Below the pieces are notes generated by a model. The model was not told where the DNA came from. It did no database searches and saw only the letters and a list, made by a program, of their open reading frames with translations. Positions 34,204 to 40,823 of a stretch of DNA of 64,000 nt are shown one piece after another. The first letter of the stretch is position 1. Each line of letters opens with the position of its first letter. A program made the translations under genes and the position numbers. Location of the stretch: positions 588,737 through 652,736 of the forward strand of contig JACRBT010000004.1 of assembly GCA_016234445.1 (NCBI GenBank), in the 5' to 3' direction. Origin of the DNA: Chloroflexota bacterium (GTDB lineage Bacteria > Chloroflexota > Dehalococcoidia > Tepidiformales > Tepidiformaceae).

Positions 34204-35754
34204 TCAGGCGGAATCCTGCTCTGGCCGGACACCGGGGGGAACCGCCGCGACAGGCGCTGGCGCCGGAGCATGCGACTGTGCCCTGTGCCGGATCATAAAC
34301 GCTGCCAGCGTCGCCAGCGCGCAGACGGCCACTCCGACCGTGGCGATCCGGACGAAACCCTCCACGATGACCTCCTCCGTCTCGACCCTCACGCTCCCTT
34401 CGCCGACGGGGACAAAGTGGTCGGCGGCAGCTACCGCGGCCGCGGACTGCGCCGGTGGAACCGCGGCCAGGCGGTCCGGCAGGGTGGCGTCGACGTGGTA
34501 GAGGAAGACGGCGCCGAAGAGGGCGACCCCGAGCGAGGTGCCAATCTGCCGCGACATGGTGAGCGTCCCCGAGGCCAGCCCCGACTTCGCCACAGGCATG
34601 GCGCTCACCACGGCCAGCGAGGTCGCCGACATCACCAGGCCGATCCCGAGGCCACGGAAGAGGAACGCGGGCAGGAAGTCCACGTAGCTGCTGTCGCGGT
34701 CGAAGAAGAGCAGGATGACGAATGAGATGCCGACGGACAGGGACCCGGCCACCACGACGAAGCGGAGCCTGTGCCCCAACTTCTGGCCGAGGATGCCGGA
34801 TACGGGCATGAGGATCGCCACGAGGGCCGTCGCCGGGAGGAAGGCCAGACCAGCCTGCAGCGGGCTGAATCCCCAGTAGTTCTGCATGAAGATGCTCGTA
34901 TAGGGCTGGGAGCCAAAGACGGCCGCGGAAAACAGCCCGGCGCTCACACACGACATCACGAAGGTCCGGCTGCGAAAGAGCGTGAGGTCGACCAGCGGCG
35001 CGCGGTGGGCGCGTTCGACCGCGACGAAGACCGGCAGGAGGAGGACCCCGGCCGCGAAACAGCCGACGATCACCGGCGACAACCAGCCTTCGTCGTTGCC
35101 CCGGCTGATGGCGAACGCGATCAGGAAGAGGGCCGCCGAGAGGCTCACAAGCCCGCCCCAGTCGAGGACGCGGGGCGCGTGGTCGTCGCGGGATTCGGGG
35201 ACGAACAGCCACGCCATCGCCAGGCCAACGATCCCGACGGGCACGTTGACGATGAAGATCCACCGCCACTGGTCGCCATGGACGAGGAGGCCGCCGAGGA
35301 TGGGCCCGGCGATGAGCCCCAGGCCCGAGACGCCCCCCCAGATCCCGATGGCGAGGCCCCGCTGATGGGGCGGGAACGCCTGGGTGATGATTGAAAGCGT
35401 CCCCGGCATCATGGTCGCGGCGCCAACGCCCTGGAGCACACGAAAGACAATCAGGACCTCGACGCTCTGCGCGGTGGCGCAGGCCGCCGAGGCGAGCACG
35501 AAGACCACAAGCCCGGAGATGTAGATCAGCTTTCGCCCGAAGATGTCGCCAAGGCGGCCCATCGCCACCGGGAAGACGCCGACGACGAGCACGTAGCCCG
35601 TCACTGTCCACTCGGTCGTGCTGAGCGAGGCGTTGAGGTCGCGCCCGATGGCGGGAAAGGCGACGTTCACGACGAAGGTGTCGATCATGAGCATGCCAAG
35701 ACCAAGGCAAGCGGCACTGAGGACGAGCCAGCGGGAGCGGGCGGAATCGGGCAT
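34204..35754 (-). CDS. MFS exporter, DHA2 (14-helix) family
   Basis: 516 residues. The motif-A loop VAMGRLGDIFGRKLIYISGL follows helix 2, and MLMIDTFVVNVAFPAIGRDL in helix 1 is the DHA2 signature stretch. Fourteen hydrophobic segments are visible, with an external loop near the end before a final helix. EmrB/QacA-type multidrug exporters have this shape. It is divergent from the HxlR-family regulator gene, which probably controls it through the inverted repeats in the 131-base spacer. Confidence 0.9.
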   Translation of the reverse strand: MPDSARSRWLVLSAACLGLGMLMIDTFVVNVAFPAIGRDLNASLSTTEWTVTGYVLVVGVFPVAMGRLGDIFGRKLIYISGLVVFVLASAACATAQSVEVLIVFRVLQGVGAATMMPGTLSIITQAFPPHQRGLAIGIWGGVSGLGLIAGPILGGLLVHGDQWRWIFIVNVPVGIVGLAMAWLFVPESRDDHAPRVLDWGGLVSLSAALFLIAFAISRGNDEGWLSPVIVGCFAAGVLLLPVFVAVERAHRAPLVDLTLFRSRTFVMSCVSAGLFSAAVFGSQPYTSIFMQNYWGFSPLQAGLAFLPATALVAILMPVSGILGQKLGHRLRFVVVAGSLSVGISFVILLFFDRDSSYVDFLPAFLFRGLGIGLVMSATSLAVVSAMPVAKSGLASGTLTMSRQIGTSLGVALFGAVFLYHVDATLPDRLAAVPPAQSAAAVAAADHFVPVGEGSVRVETEEVIVEGFVRIATVGVAVCALATLAAFMIRHRAQSHAPAPAPVAAVPPGVRPEQDSA

Positions 35755-35773
35755 TGCGGCGGCCTTTCTCGCC

Positions 35774-35845
35774 AGTCACTTGATAATCTCAAGCTTCTGG
35801 CCCTGCGAAGAACTTCGCGCAGTGCTTGCGAAAAGTCAAGTGACT
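35774..35845. promoter_or_regulatory. Paired candidate operators between the DHA2 exporter and the HxlR regulator
   Basis: AGTCACTTGA (35774-35783) and its exact complement TCAAGTGACT (35836-35845) face each other across 52 bases. Each lies within a local dyad: CTTGA-N5-TCAAG (35779-35793) and AGTCA-AG-TGACT (35834-35845). The location in a divergent spacer suggests the HxlR regulator binds both. Confidence 0.5.
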
Positions 35846-35885
35846 CGCTAGCTTTGTCCTCGGGACTCGACTGCGGAGGGGGCTA

Positions 35886-36236
35886 ATGCCGCGCGTCTAC
35901 CGGGGCCAGGACATCTGCCCCGTTGCCCGGACGATGGACATCATCGGTCAGCGGTGGACGGTACTCATCCTCCGCGACCTCAGCCGGGGCATGCGCCGCT
36001 ATTCGGAACTGCTCGAATCGCTAGGGGGCATCCCCTCGAACTTGCTCTCCGAACGCCTGAAGCAGCTGGAGGCGGATGGCATCGTCACCCGCGTCCTCTA
36101 CAGCGAGCATCCCCCGCGGGCGGAGTACGAGCTGACGGAGAAGGGCAAGGCCCTGGGACCCGTGATCAAGGCGATGTACCGCTGGGGCACCGAATGGCAG
36201 CCCCGGGAAGAGCCGGCCGAGGCGCGGTCGCGCTAG
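35886..36236 (+). CDS. HxlR-family transcriptional regulator
   Basis: 116 residues. The N-terminus MPRVYRGQDICPVARTMDIIGQRWTVLILRDL, with its Cys, and the winged-helix stretch GIPSNLLSERLKQLEADGIVTRV are typical of HxlR/YodB-type regulators, in which the Cys can sense electrophiles or redox state. A GGAGGGGG ribosome site precedes the ATG. It is divergent from the DHA2 exporter and its stop codon overlaps the toxin gene's stop in the shared tetramer CTAG (36233-36236). Confidence 0.92.
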   Translation: MPRVYRGQDICPVARTMDIIGQRWTVLILRDLSRGMRRYSELLESLGGIPSNLLSERLKQLEADGIVTRVLYSEHPPRAEYELTEKGKALGPVIKAMYRWGTEWQPREEPAEARSR

Positions 36237-36529
36237 TCACTCAGCCGCGCCCGCCAATAGCCAGGCTTTCGGCTCGTGTGGGCTACGGCAACAACGAGCA
36301 GCTCGTCCCCGCGCAACCTGTAGACGATGACGTAGGGGTACCCAGACACGACAACCCGGCGAGTTCCGCCCATGTGCGGTGCTCCCGCCGCCGGGAAATC
36401 TCGGACCAACGACAGCGCCGCGTTCAGGCTTGCCTCAAAGCCAGCCAGGGGTTGTTCACCCCAGGCCTGAAACCACTCCAGGGCCTCGACTGCCTCGGCC
36501 AACGCCGCACGTCTGAAGCGGAGTCGCAC
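36233..36529 (-). CDS. ParE/RelE-type toxin
   Basis: 98 residues in the ParE/RelE fold pattern: a helical N-terminus (FRRAALAEAVEALEWFQAWG), an Arg-containing beta turn (FPAAGAPHMGGTRRVVV), then strands PYVIVYRLRGDELLVVAVAHTSRKPGYW. The final HTSRKPGYW is the usual ending of this toxin group. It follows the antitoxin gene with one shared base and is expected to inhibit gyrase or the ribosome. Stop shared with HxlR in CTAG. Confidence 0.87.
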   Translation of the reverse strand: MRLRFRRAALAEAVEALEWFQAWGEQPLAGFEASLNAALSLVRDFPAAGAPHMGGTRRVVVSGYPYVIVYRLRGDELLVVAVAHTSRKPGYWRARLSD

Positions 36530-36759
36530 TAGCGGCGGCGTTCAGGGAACATCGCGGCAAGCGCTTCGTCCCATTCGACCCAGTCGCCATCGCCTGCGTC
36601 GTGGTCCTTGAGCCGACGCTCGATCTCGGCAGCCCATGCTTCCTCGTAGCCCGGGTCGCGGTCCTCGTCGAGGCTCCCGAGCAGCCGCCCGGCGAGAGCT
36701 TCACGCTCTTCCGGCGAGAGTTGCATGGCGGCGGTGAACAGCTGTTCCGCGGTGGTCAT
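36529..36759 (-). CDS. Addiction-module antitoxin component
   Basis: 76 residues, acidic. AEQLFTAAMQLSPEEREALAGRLLGSL and the later WAAEIERRL followed by WDEALAAM match the small antitoxins (addiction-module component family) found with ParE-type toxins. Its stop shares one base with the start of the toxin gene. The order antitoxin-toxin is standard. Confidence 0.87.
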   Translation of the reverse strand: MTTAEQLFTAAMQLSPEEREALAGRLLGSLDEDRDPGYEEAWAAEIERRLKDHDAGDGDWVEWDEALAAMFPERRR

Positions 36760-36794
36760 TGCCTTCGGCCACCAGTATAGCAGCCGCGCCCGGC

Positions 36795-39215
36795 CTACCC
36801 GCCGCGCAGCGTCGCCCCCAGTTCCTTCTCCAGCCGCTTTAGCAGCCCCGCCTGGATCTTCGCCACGTCGTCGTCCGTCAGCGTCCGGTCCGGCGCCTGG
36901 TAGCGAATGCTCACCGCCAGCGACTTCTTTCCAGCCGGGACGCCTTCGCCGCGGTATTCGTCGAAAACGTCGGCCTGGAGCATCACCGAGCCCGACCGGT
37001 GGTTCCGCACAAGCTGGAGCACCCGCCCGGCCGGGATGGCCGCATCCACCAGCAGGGCGATGTCCTGCCGCACCTCCGGGAACCGCGAGGGCGGGGTGTA
37101 CTCCGGCCGCGGAGGGACCGCCCGGGCAATGTCCTCGACCCAGAGTTCCACCAGGAACACCGGCTCGTCGATGTCGAATGCGCGGGCCGTCACCGGGTGG
37201 ACCTGGGCGACGACACCGACGCGCTCCCTGCCCGCCGCGACCTCCGCCGTGTGGCCGTCGAGGAGCCCGTGGACCGACGCAGGCGCCATTGCGGGCGTGA
37301 TCCCGAGACGGTCGAAGACGGATTCGACCGCGCCCTTGGCGTCGTAGAAGTCGAGGCGGTCGCCGCCGCCGCGGCCCCAGCGCGTCTCCCGCGCGCCGCC
37401 CAGCAGCGCGCAGATGACGGTCCGCTCGTGGGGCAGGTCGGCCTCCGTCGGGAGGTATTCGAACCCAACCTCGAAGAGCCGCAGTGGGCCGTCGTGGTGG
37501 CGCCGGTTCGCGGCGTAGGTTTCCAGCAGCGAAGGCCGCATCGAGGTCCGGAGATACGTGTGCTGGGCCGCGACCGGGTTCACCACCGCGAGCGGCGCCA
37601 TCCGGAGCGCGTCGGATGGTTCAACCACGCGCGCAAGCTTCGCCGTCTCAGTGAGCGTGTACGTGATGATCTCCTGGAAGCCCGCCGCCACCATCAGGTC
37701 CCGCAGGCTCTCGCGCGTCTCCTCCACCGGCCGCGGCTCGACGGGCGGGAGGTTGCCGCGAAGCATCGTCGCCGGGAGCTTGTCGTAGCCGTAGATCCGT
37801 CCGATGTCCTCGATCACGTCGTCCGGGATCTCGACGTCAGGGCGCCAGTAGGGCGGCTGGACGCTGTAGCGGTCCAGCGGCAGGTGGTGGCATCCGAACC
37901 CGAGCCCGCCGAGGATGCGCCGCACCTCGTCGACCGGGACGGCGATGCCCAGCACCTGTTCGATCCGGGCGCCTTCGAGGATGATCGTCCGCTGCGGCTG
38001 CTTCCCGGGGAAGACGTCGACCAGCCCGCGGGCGACCTTGCCGCCGGTCAGGCGCTCGAAGAGGTGGAGGGCCCGCCGCTGGGCGTATTCGGCCATCTCC
38101 GGACCAATGCCTTTTTCGAAGCGCAGCGAAGCTTCCGTCCGCAGCTTCAGGATGCCCGACGACCTCCGGATGGAGCCCGCCTTGAAGTTCGCCACCTCCA
38201 GGAGCACAGTCGTCGTCCGGTCGCTGACCTCGCTATTGCCGCCGCCCATGATCCCGGCGACGCCCACGGGGCCTTCGCCGTCACAGATGACGAGCATCTC
38301 CGGGTCGAGTTCGCGATCGGCGCCGTCGAGGGTCTGGAGGCGCTCGCCCGGGCGAGCTCTCCGCGCGACGATTCGCCGCCCACGGACGAGGTCGTAGTCG
38401 AAAGCGTGCAACGGCTGCCCGGTTTCGAGCATCACGTAGTTCGTGATGTCGACGACGTTGTTGATCGGCCGCATTCCGAGCCGCAGGAGCCGTTCCTGCA
38501 TCCAGGCGGGCGACGGGCCAACGGTGACGCCTTCGATGACCGAGGCGGTGAACCGGCGGCAGAGGTCAGGGGCCTCGACCGTCACGGAGATCCGGTCATC
38601 TACCTTCGTCGCGGACTCGCTGTAGGTGCGGTCCGGCTCGCGCAAGGGCGCACCGGTCAGGGTCGAAACCTCGCGCGCGAAGCCGAGCACCCCGAGGAGG
38701 TCGGCCCGGTTCGCCCAGGTGGAGATGTCGAAGACCACGTCGCCGAGCTCTTCGACCAGCGGCCGCCCGATCCTCGCCTCCGCCGGGAGGACGAGGATGC
38801 CTTCGTGGTCTTCGCTCAGGCCCAATTCCTTCTCGCTGAGGACCATCCCGGCCGAGTCGACACCCCGGATCGGCCGCAGCTTCAGCTTCATCGGCTCGCC
38901 CGTGTGGCCGTCGATGAGCGTAGCCCCCTCAGTCGCGAAAGCCACCTTCTGGCCCGCGGCGACGTTCGGGGCGCCGCAAACCACCTGCTGGCGGCCAGAG
39001 CCCGCGTCCACCGTGACCAGCCGCAGGCGGTCGGCGTTTGGGTGCGGCTCGACCGCCAACACCTCGGCTACCCTTATCCGCTCGGGGTCCCATTCGGCGC
39101 CGATCAGTTCGTACGATTCCACCTCGGCCGTGGCATCGAGGAGGATCCGCTTGAGCTCGGCCGGCGGCAGGTCAACGTCGACGTAATCTCGCAGCCAGTT
39201 CAGGGAAAGTTTCAT
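36795..39215 (-). CDS. pheT: Phenylalanine-tRNA ligase, beta subunit
   Basis: 806 residues, full length. Order: N-terminal MKLSLNWLRDYVDVDLPPAEL; tRNA-binding EMAP-like domain (VVCGAPNVAAGQKVAFATEGA); B3/B4 editing domain; B5 domain; core; and C-terminal ferredoxin-fold anticodon-binding domain (PEVRQDIALLVDAAIPAG, ending ELGATLRGG). It forms the (alpha beta)2 enzyme with PheS. Its ATG overlaps the stop of the IVP gene in ATGA and has no Shine-Dalgarno of its own, so it should depend on coupling to that inserted gene. Normally pheT directly follows pheS. Confidence 0.97.
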   Translation of the reverse strand: MKLSLNWLRDYVDVDLPPAELKRILLDATAEVESYELIGAEWDPERIRVAEVLAVEPHPNADRLRLVTVDAGSGRQQVVCGAPNVAAGQKVAFATEGATLIDGHTGEPMKLKLRPIRGVDSAGMVLSEKELGLSEDHEGILVLPAEARIGRPLVEELGDVVFDISTWANRADLLGVLGFAREVSTLTGAPLREPDRTYSESATKVDDRISVTVEAPDLCRRFTASVIEGVTVGPSPAWMQERLLRLGMRPINNVVDITNYVMLETGQPLHAFDYDLVRGRRIVARRARPGERLQTLDGADRELDPEMLVICDGEGPVGVAGIMGGGNSEVSDRTTTVLLEVANFKAGSIRRSSGILKLRTEASLRFEKGIGPEMAEYAQRRALHLFERLTGGKVARGLVDVFPGKQPQRTIILEGARIEQVLGIAVPVDEVRRILGGLGFGCHHLPLDRYSVQPPYWRPDVEIPDDVIEDIGRIYGYDKLPATMLRGNLPPVEPRPVEETRESLRDLMVAAGFQEIITYTLTETAKLARVVEPSDALRMAPLAVVNPVAAQHTYLRTSMRPSLLETYAANRRHHDGPLRLFEVGFEYLPTEADLPHERTVICALLGGARETRWGRGGGDRLDFYDAKGAVESVFDRLGITPAMAPASVHGLLDGHTAEVAAGRERVGVVAQVHPVTARAFDIDEPVFLVELWVEDIARAVPPRPEYTPPSRFPEVRQDIALLVDAAIPAGRVLQLVRNHRSGSVMLQADVFDEYRGEGVPAGKKSLAVSIRYQAPDRTLTDDDVAKIQAGLLKRLEKELGATLRGG

Positions 39216-39610
39216 GGCAAGGCTCTCGGCTGTCGGCTGTCGGCTCTCGGGGCGTCCGCGCCAACACTGAGACGCTTCATGAACGTAACCAACATCCGCT
39301 GGACGGAGCGCGCGAGGACGGCGAGCTCGTCGTAGCGCCCGTCGTCCAGGTAACCGAGATCACGACCCAAGAGCAGGTGATACTCCAATTCTGTGGCGGA
39401 ACCGAGTGCGACGACGAGAGGCTGGCGGAACTCGCGCGGTCCTTTGACGGATCCCTCCACGATATTCGCGGCGATGGACGAAGCTGCGCGCCTGGCCTGC
39501 GACGTCAGCCCGAAGATCTCGGTACGCGGAAACGGCTCCGTGGCCCTGTAGACTGCCAGCGTAAGGCTGTGCGCATCTTGCCAAACGCGGAGGTCGCGGA
39601 ATGGCCTCAT
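39212..39610 (-). CDS. Four-helix-bundle protein of the 23S rRNA-intervening-sequence (IVP) family
   Basis: 132 residues. The family pattern is clear: FRDLRVWQDAHSLTLAVYRAT, FPRTEIFGLTSQARRAASSIAANIVEG, then LGSATELEYHLLLGRDLGYL and a final helix. Usual length is near 115-120; the last 20 residues (GADAPRADSRQPRALP and before) are encoded by the cassette's inverted repeat and by DNA beyond it, and the stop lies in host sequence. IVP proteins are also related to the Avd accessory proteins of diversity-generating retroelements, but no reverse transcriptase is present. It sits between pheS and pheT, overlapping pheT by ATGA. Confidence 0.93.
   Translation of the reverse strand: MRPFRDLRVWQDAHSLTLAVYRATEPFPRTEIFGLTSQARRAASSIAANIVEGSVKGPREFRQPLVVALGSATELEYHLLLGRDLGYLDDGRYDELAVLARSVQRMLVTFMKRLSVGADAPRADSRQPRALP
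39221..39251 (+). repeat. Left heptamer inverted repeat of the IVP cassette
   Basis: Four units GGCTCTC, GGCTGTC, GGCTGTC, GGCTCTC, then GGG. Rotated, the unit is GCT-N-TCG with one variable base, parallel to GCT-N-AGT at 16101. Confidence 0.85.
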
Positions 39611-39657
39611 CCCTGAGCCCCCGTTTCCCGACGTAGCCGCTCACCGGATGCCCCGAG

Positions 39658-39688
39658 CCCGACAGCCGACAGCCGACAGCCGATAGCC
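39658..39688 (-). repeat. Right heptamer inverted repeat of the IVP cassette
   Basis: Read on the minus strand: GGCTATC followed by three GGCTGTC units and GGG. It is the inverted match of 39221-39251 with two differences, both at the variable heptamer position. Confidence 0.85.
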
Positions 39689-39689
39689 A

Positions 39690-40736
39690 TCAAAACTGCC
39701 CCAGAAAACGCAGGTCGTTCTGGTAAAAGTGGCGGATGTCGTCGATGCCCCAGCGGAGCAGGGCGACGCGCTCCACGCCCACCCCGAAGGCGAAGCCGGT
39801 GTAGCGGCTCGAATCCCAGCCGGCGTTCTCGATGATCTCCGGGTGGACCATCCCGGCGCCGAGGATCTCGATCCAGCCCGTCCCGTGGCAGGTCCGGCAG
39901 TCGGCCCCGGCGCCCCGGCAGATGAAGCAGTCGATCGCCATCTCCACGCCCGGTTCGACGAAGGGGAAGTAGCTGTGGTGGAAGATGATCTTGCGGTCCT
40001 GCCCGAAGAGTTTGCGCGCGAATTCGTAGAGCGTGCCCTTCAGGTCCGACATCCGCACACCTTCGTCGACCGCCAGCCCTTCAATCTGGGTGAGCATCCA
40101 TTCGTGGGTCGCGTCGGTTGCTTCCTGGCGATAGCACTTCCCGGGGACGATGACCCGGACCGGGGGCTCCGCCGTCCGTTCCATCACCCGCGCCTGGTTG
40201 GGCGAGGTATGGGTGCGAAGCAGCATCTCGCGTTCGCCGTCGATCAGCGTGTCGACCCAGATCGTGTCCCACATGTCGCGCGCCGGGTGATCTTCGGGGA
40301 TCCGCATGGCGTCGAAGTTGTAGGCTGCGTACTCGACCTCCGGGCCTTCGGCGACCCGGAAGCCCATCTCGGCGAACGCTCGCACGCAGTCGCGCATGGT
40401 CTGGGTCACCGGGTGGAGGCGGCCAAGCGGCTGGGGGCGGCCGGGAAGGGTCACGTCCAGCGCCGCGGTCGTCGCGAGCGCGTCCAGCGCCGCCTTCGCG
40501 ATGGCGTCCTGGCGGGCGGCGAGGGCGTCGTCGAGGGCGCGCTTGAGGGCGTTGGCGGCGGCCCCATAAGAGGCACGTGCGTCGGCTGGCTGGTCTTTCA
40601 CGCCGCGAAGGAGGCTGCTCGCGCGGCCATCCTGGCGCCCGAGCCAACGGATCCGCCAGGCTTCAAGCGCGGCGTCTTCCGCGGCCTGCGAAAGCTCCGC
40701 GAGGGCTTCTTCCTGGAGTGCGGCGAAATCGGTCAT
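39690..40736 (-). CDS. pheS: Phenylalanine-tRNA ligase, alpha subunit
   Basis: 348 residues from the ATG at 40736. Motif 2 region GKCYRQEATDATHEWMLTQIEGLAVDE and motif 3 GFAFGVGVERVALLRWGIDDIR are present, with an N-terminal coiled coil. A four-Cys insert (FICRGAGADCRTCHGTGWIE) probably binds zinc; such inserts occur in a subset of bacterial PheS. The frame is open upstream to 41408 without similarity. The IVP cassette follows its stop codon. No T-box or leader peptide is seen in the 87-base spacer before the divergent gene. Confidence 0.96.
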   Translation of the reverse strand: MTDFAALQEEALAELSQAAEDAALEAWRIRWLGRQDGRASSLLRGVKDQPADARASYGAAANALKRALDDALAARQDAIAKAALDALATTAALDVTLPGRPQPLGRLHPVTQTMRDCVRAFAEMGFRVAEGPEVEYAAYNFDAMRIPEDHPARDMWDTIWVDTLIDGEREMLLRTHTSPNQARVMERTAEPPVRVIVPGKCYRQEATDATHEWMLTQIEGLAVDEGVRMSDLKGTLYEFARKLFGQDRKIIFHHSYFPFVEPGVEMAIDCFICRGAGADCRTCHGTGWIEILGAGMVHPEIIENAGWDSSRYTGFAFGVGVERVALLRWGIDDIRHFYQNDLRFLGQF

Positions 40737-40823
40737 GGAGACACGAGTATAGTTCGGCGGACGGTTAGGCGCGGGGCGCCGCCCTTCCCGAACGTTGCCG
40801 GGCGCCCGGCGTACCATGCCTTC

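Larger units (their letters stand above)
39221..39688 (-). mobile_element. 468-bp IVP cassette with 31-bp heptamer inverted repeats, inserted between pheS and pheT
   Basis: The ends are four tandem heptamers GGCT[C/G]TC (39221-39248) plus GGG, and at the other end the complement of four GGCT[A/G]TC units (39661-39688). The two 31-base ends (39221-39251 and 39658-39688) are inverted and differ at only two places. The right end lies one base after the pheS stop codon; the left end lies five bases before the pheT ATG. No transposase and no clear target-site duplication are visible. I infer a small non-autonomous mobile unit; duplication of an ancestral repeat is a less simple alternative. Confidence 0.7.

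Noticed and set aside
39212..39610. Avd protein of a diversity-generating retroelement
   Set aside because: Same broad fold, but no reverse transcriptase, template repeat or variable-repeat target is present.
39729..40823. Upstream extension of the NHLRC2-like gene
   Set aside because: It is antisense to pheS and would hide the lipoprotein signal; GTG 40824 gives a proper signal peptide.
40737..40823. T-box or attenuator before pheS
   Set aside because: The spacer is only 87 bases to the divergent gene and contains no T-box core sequence or terminator hairpin.
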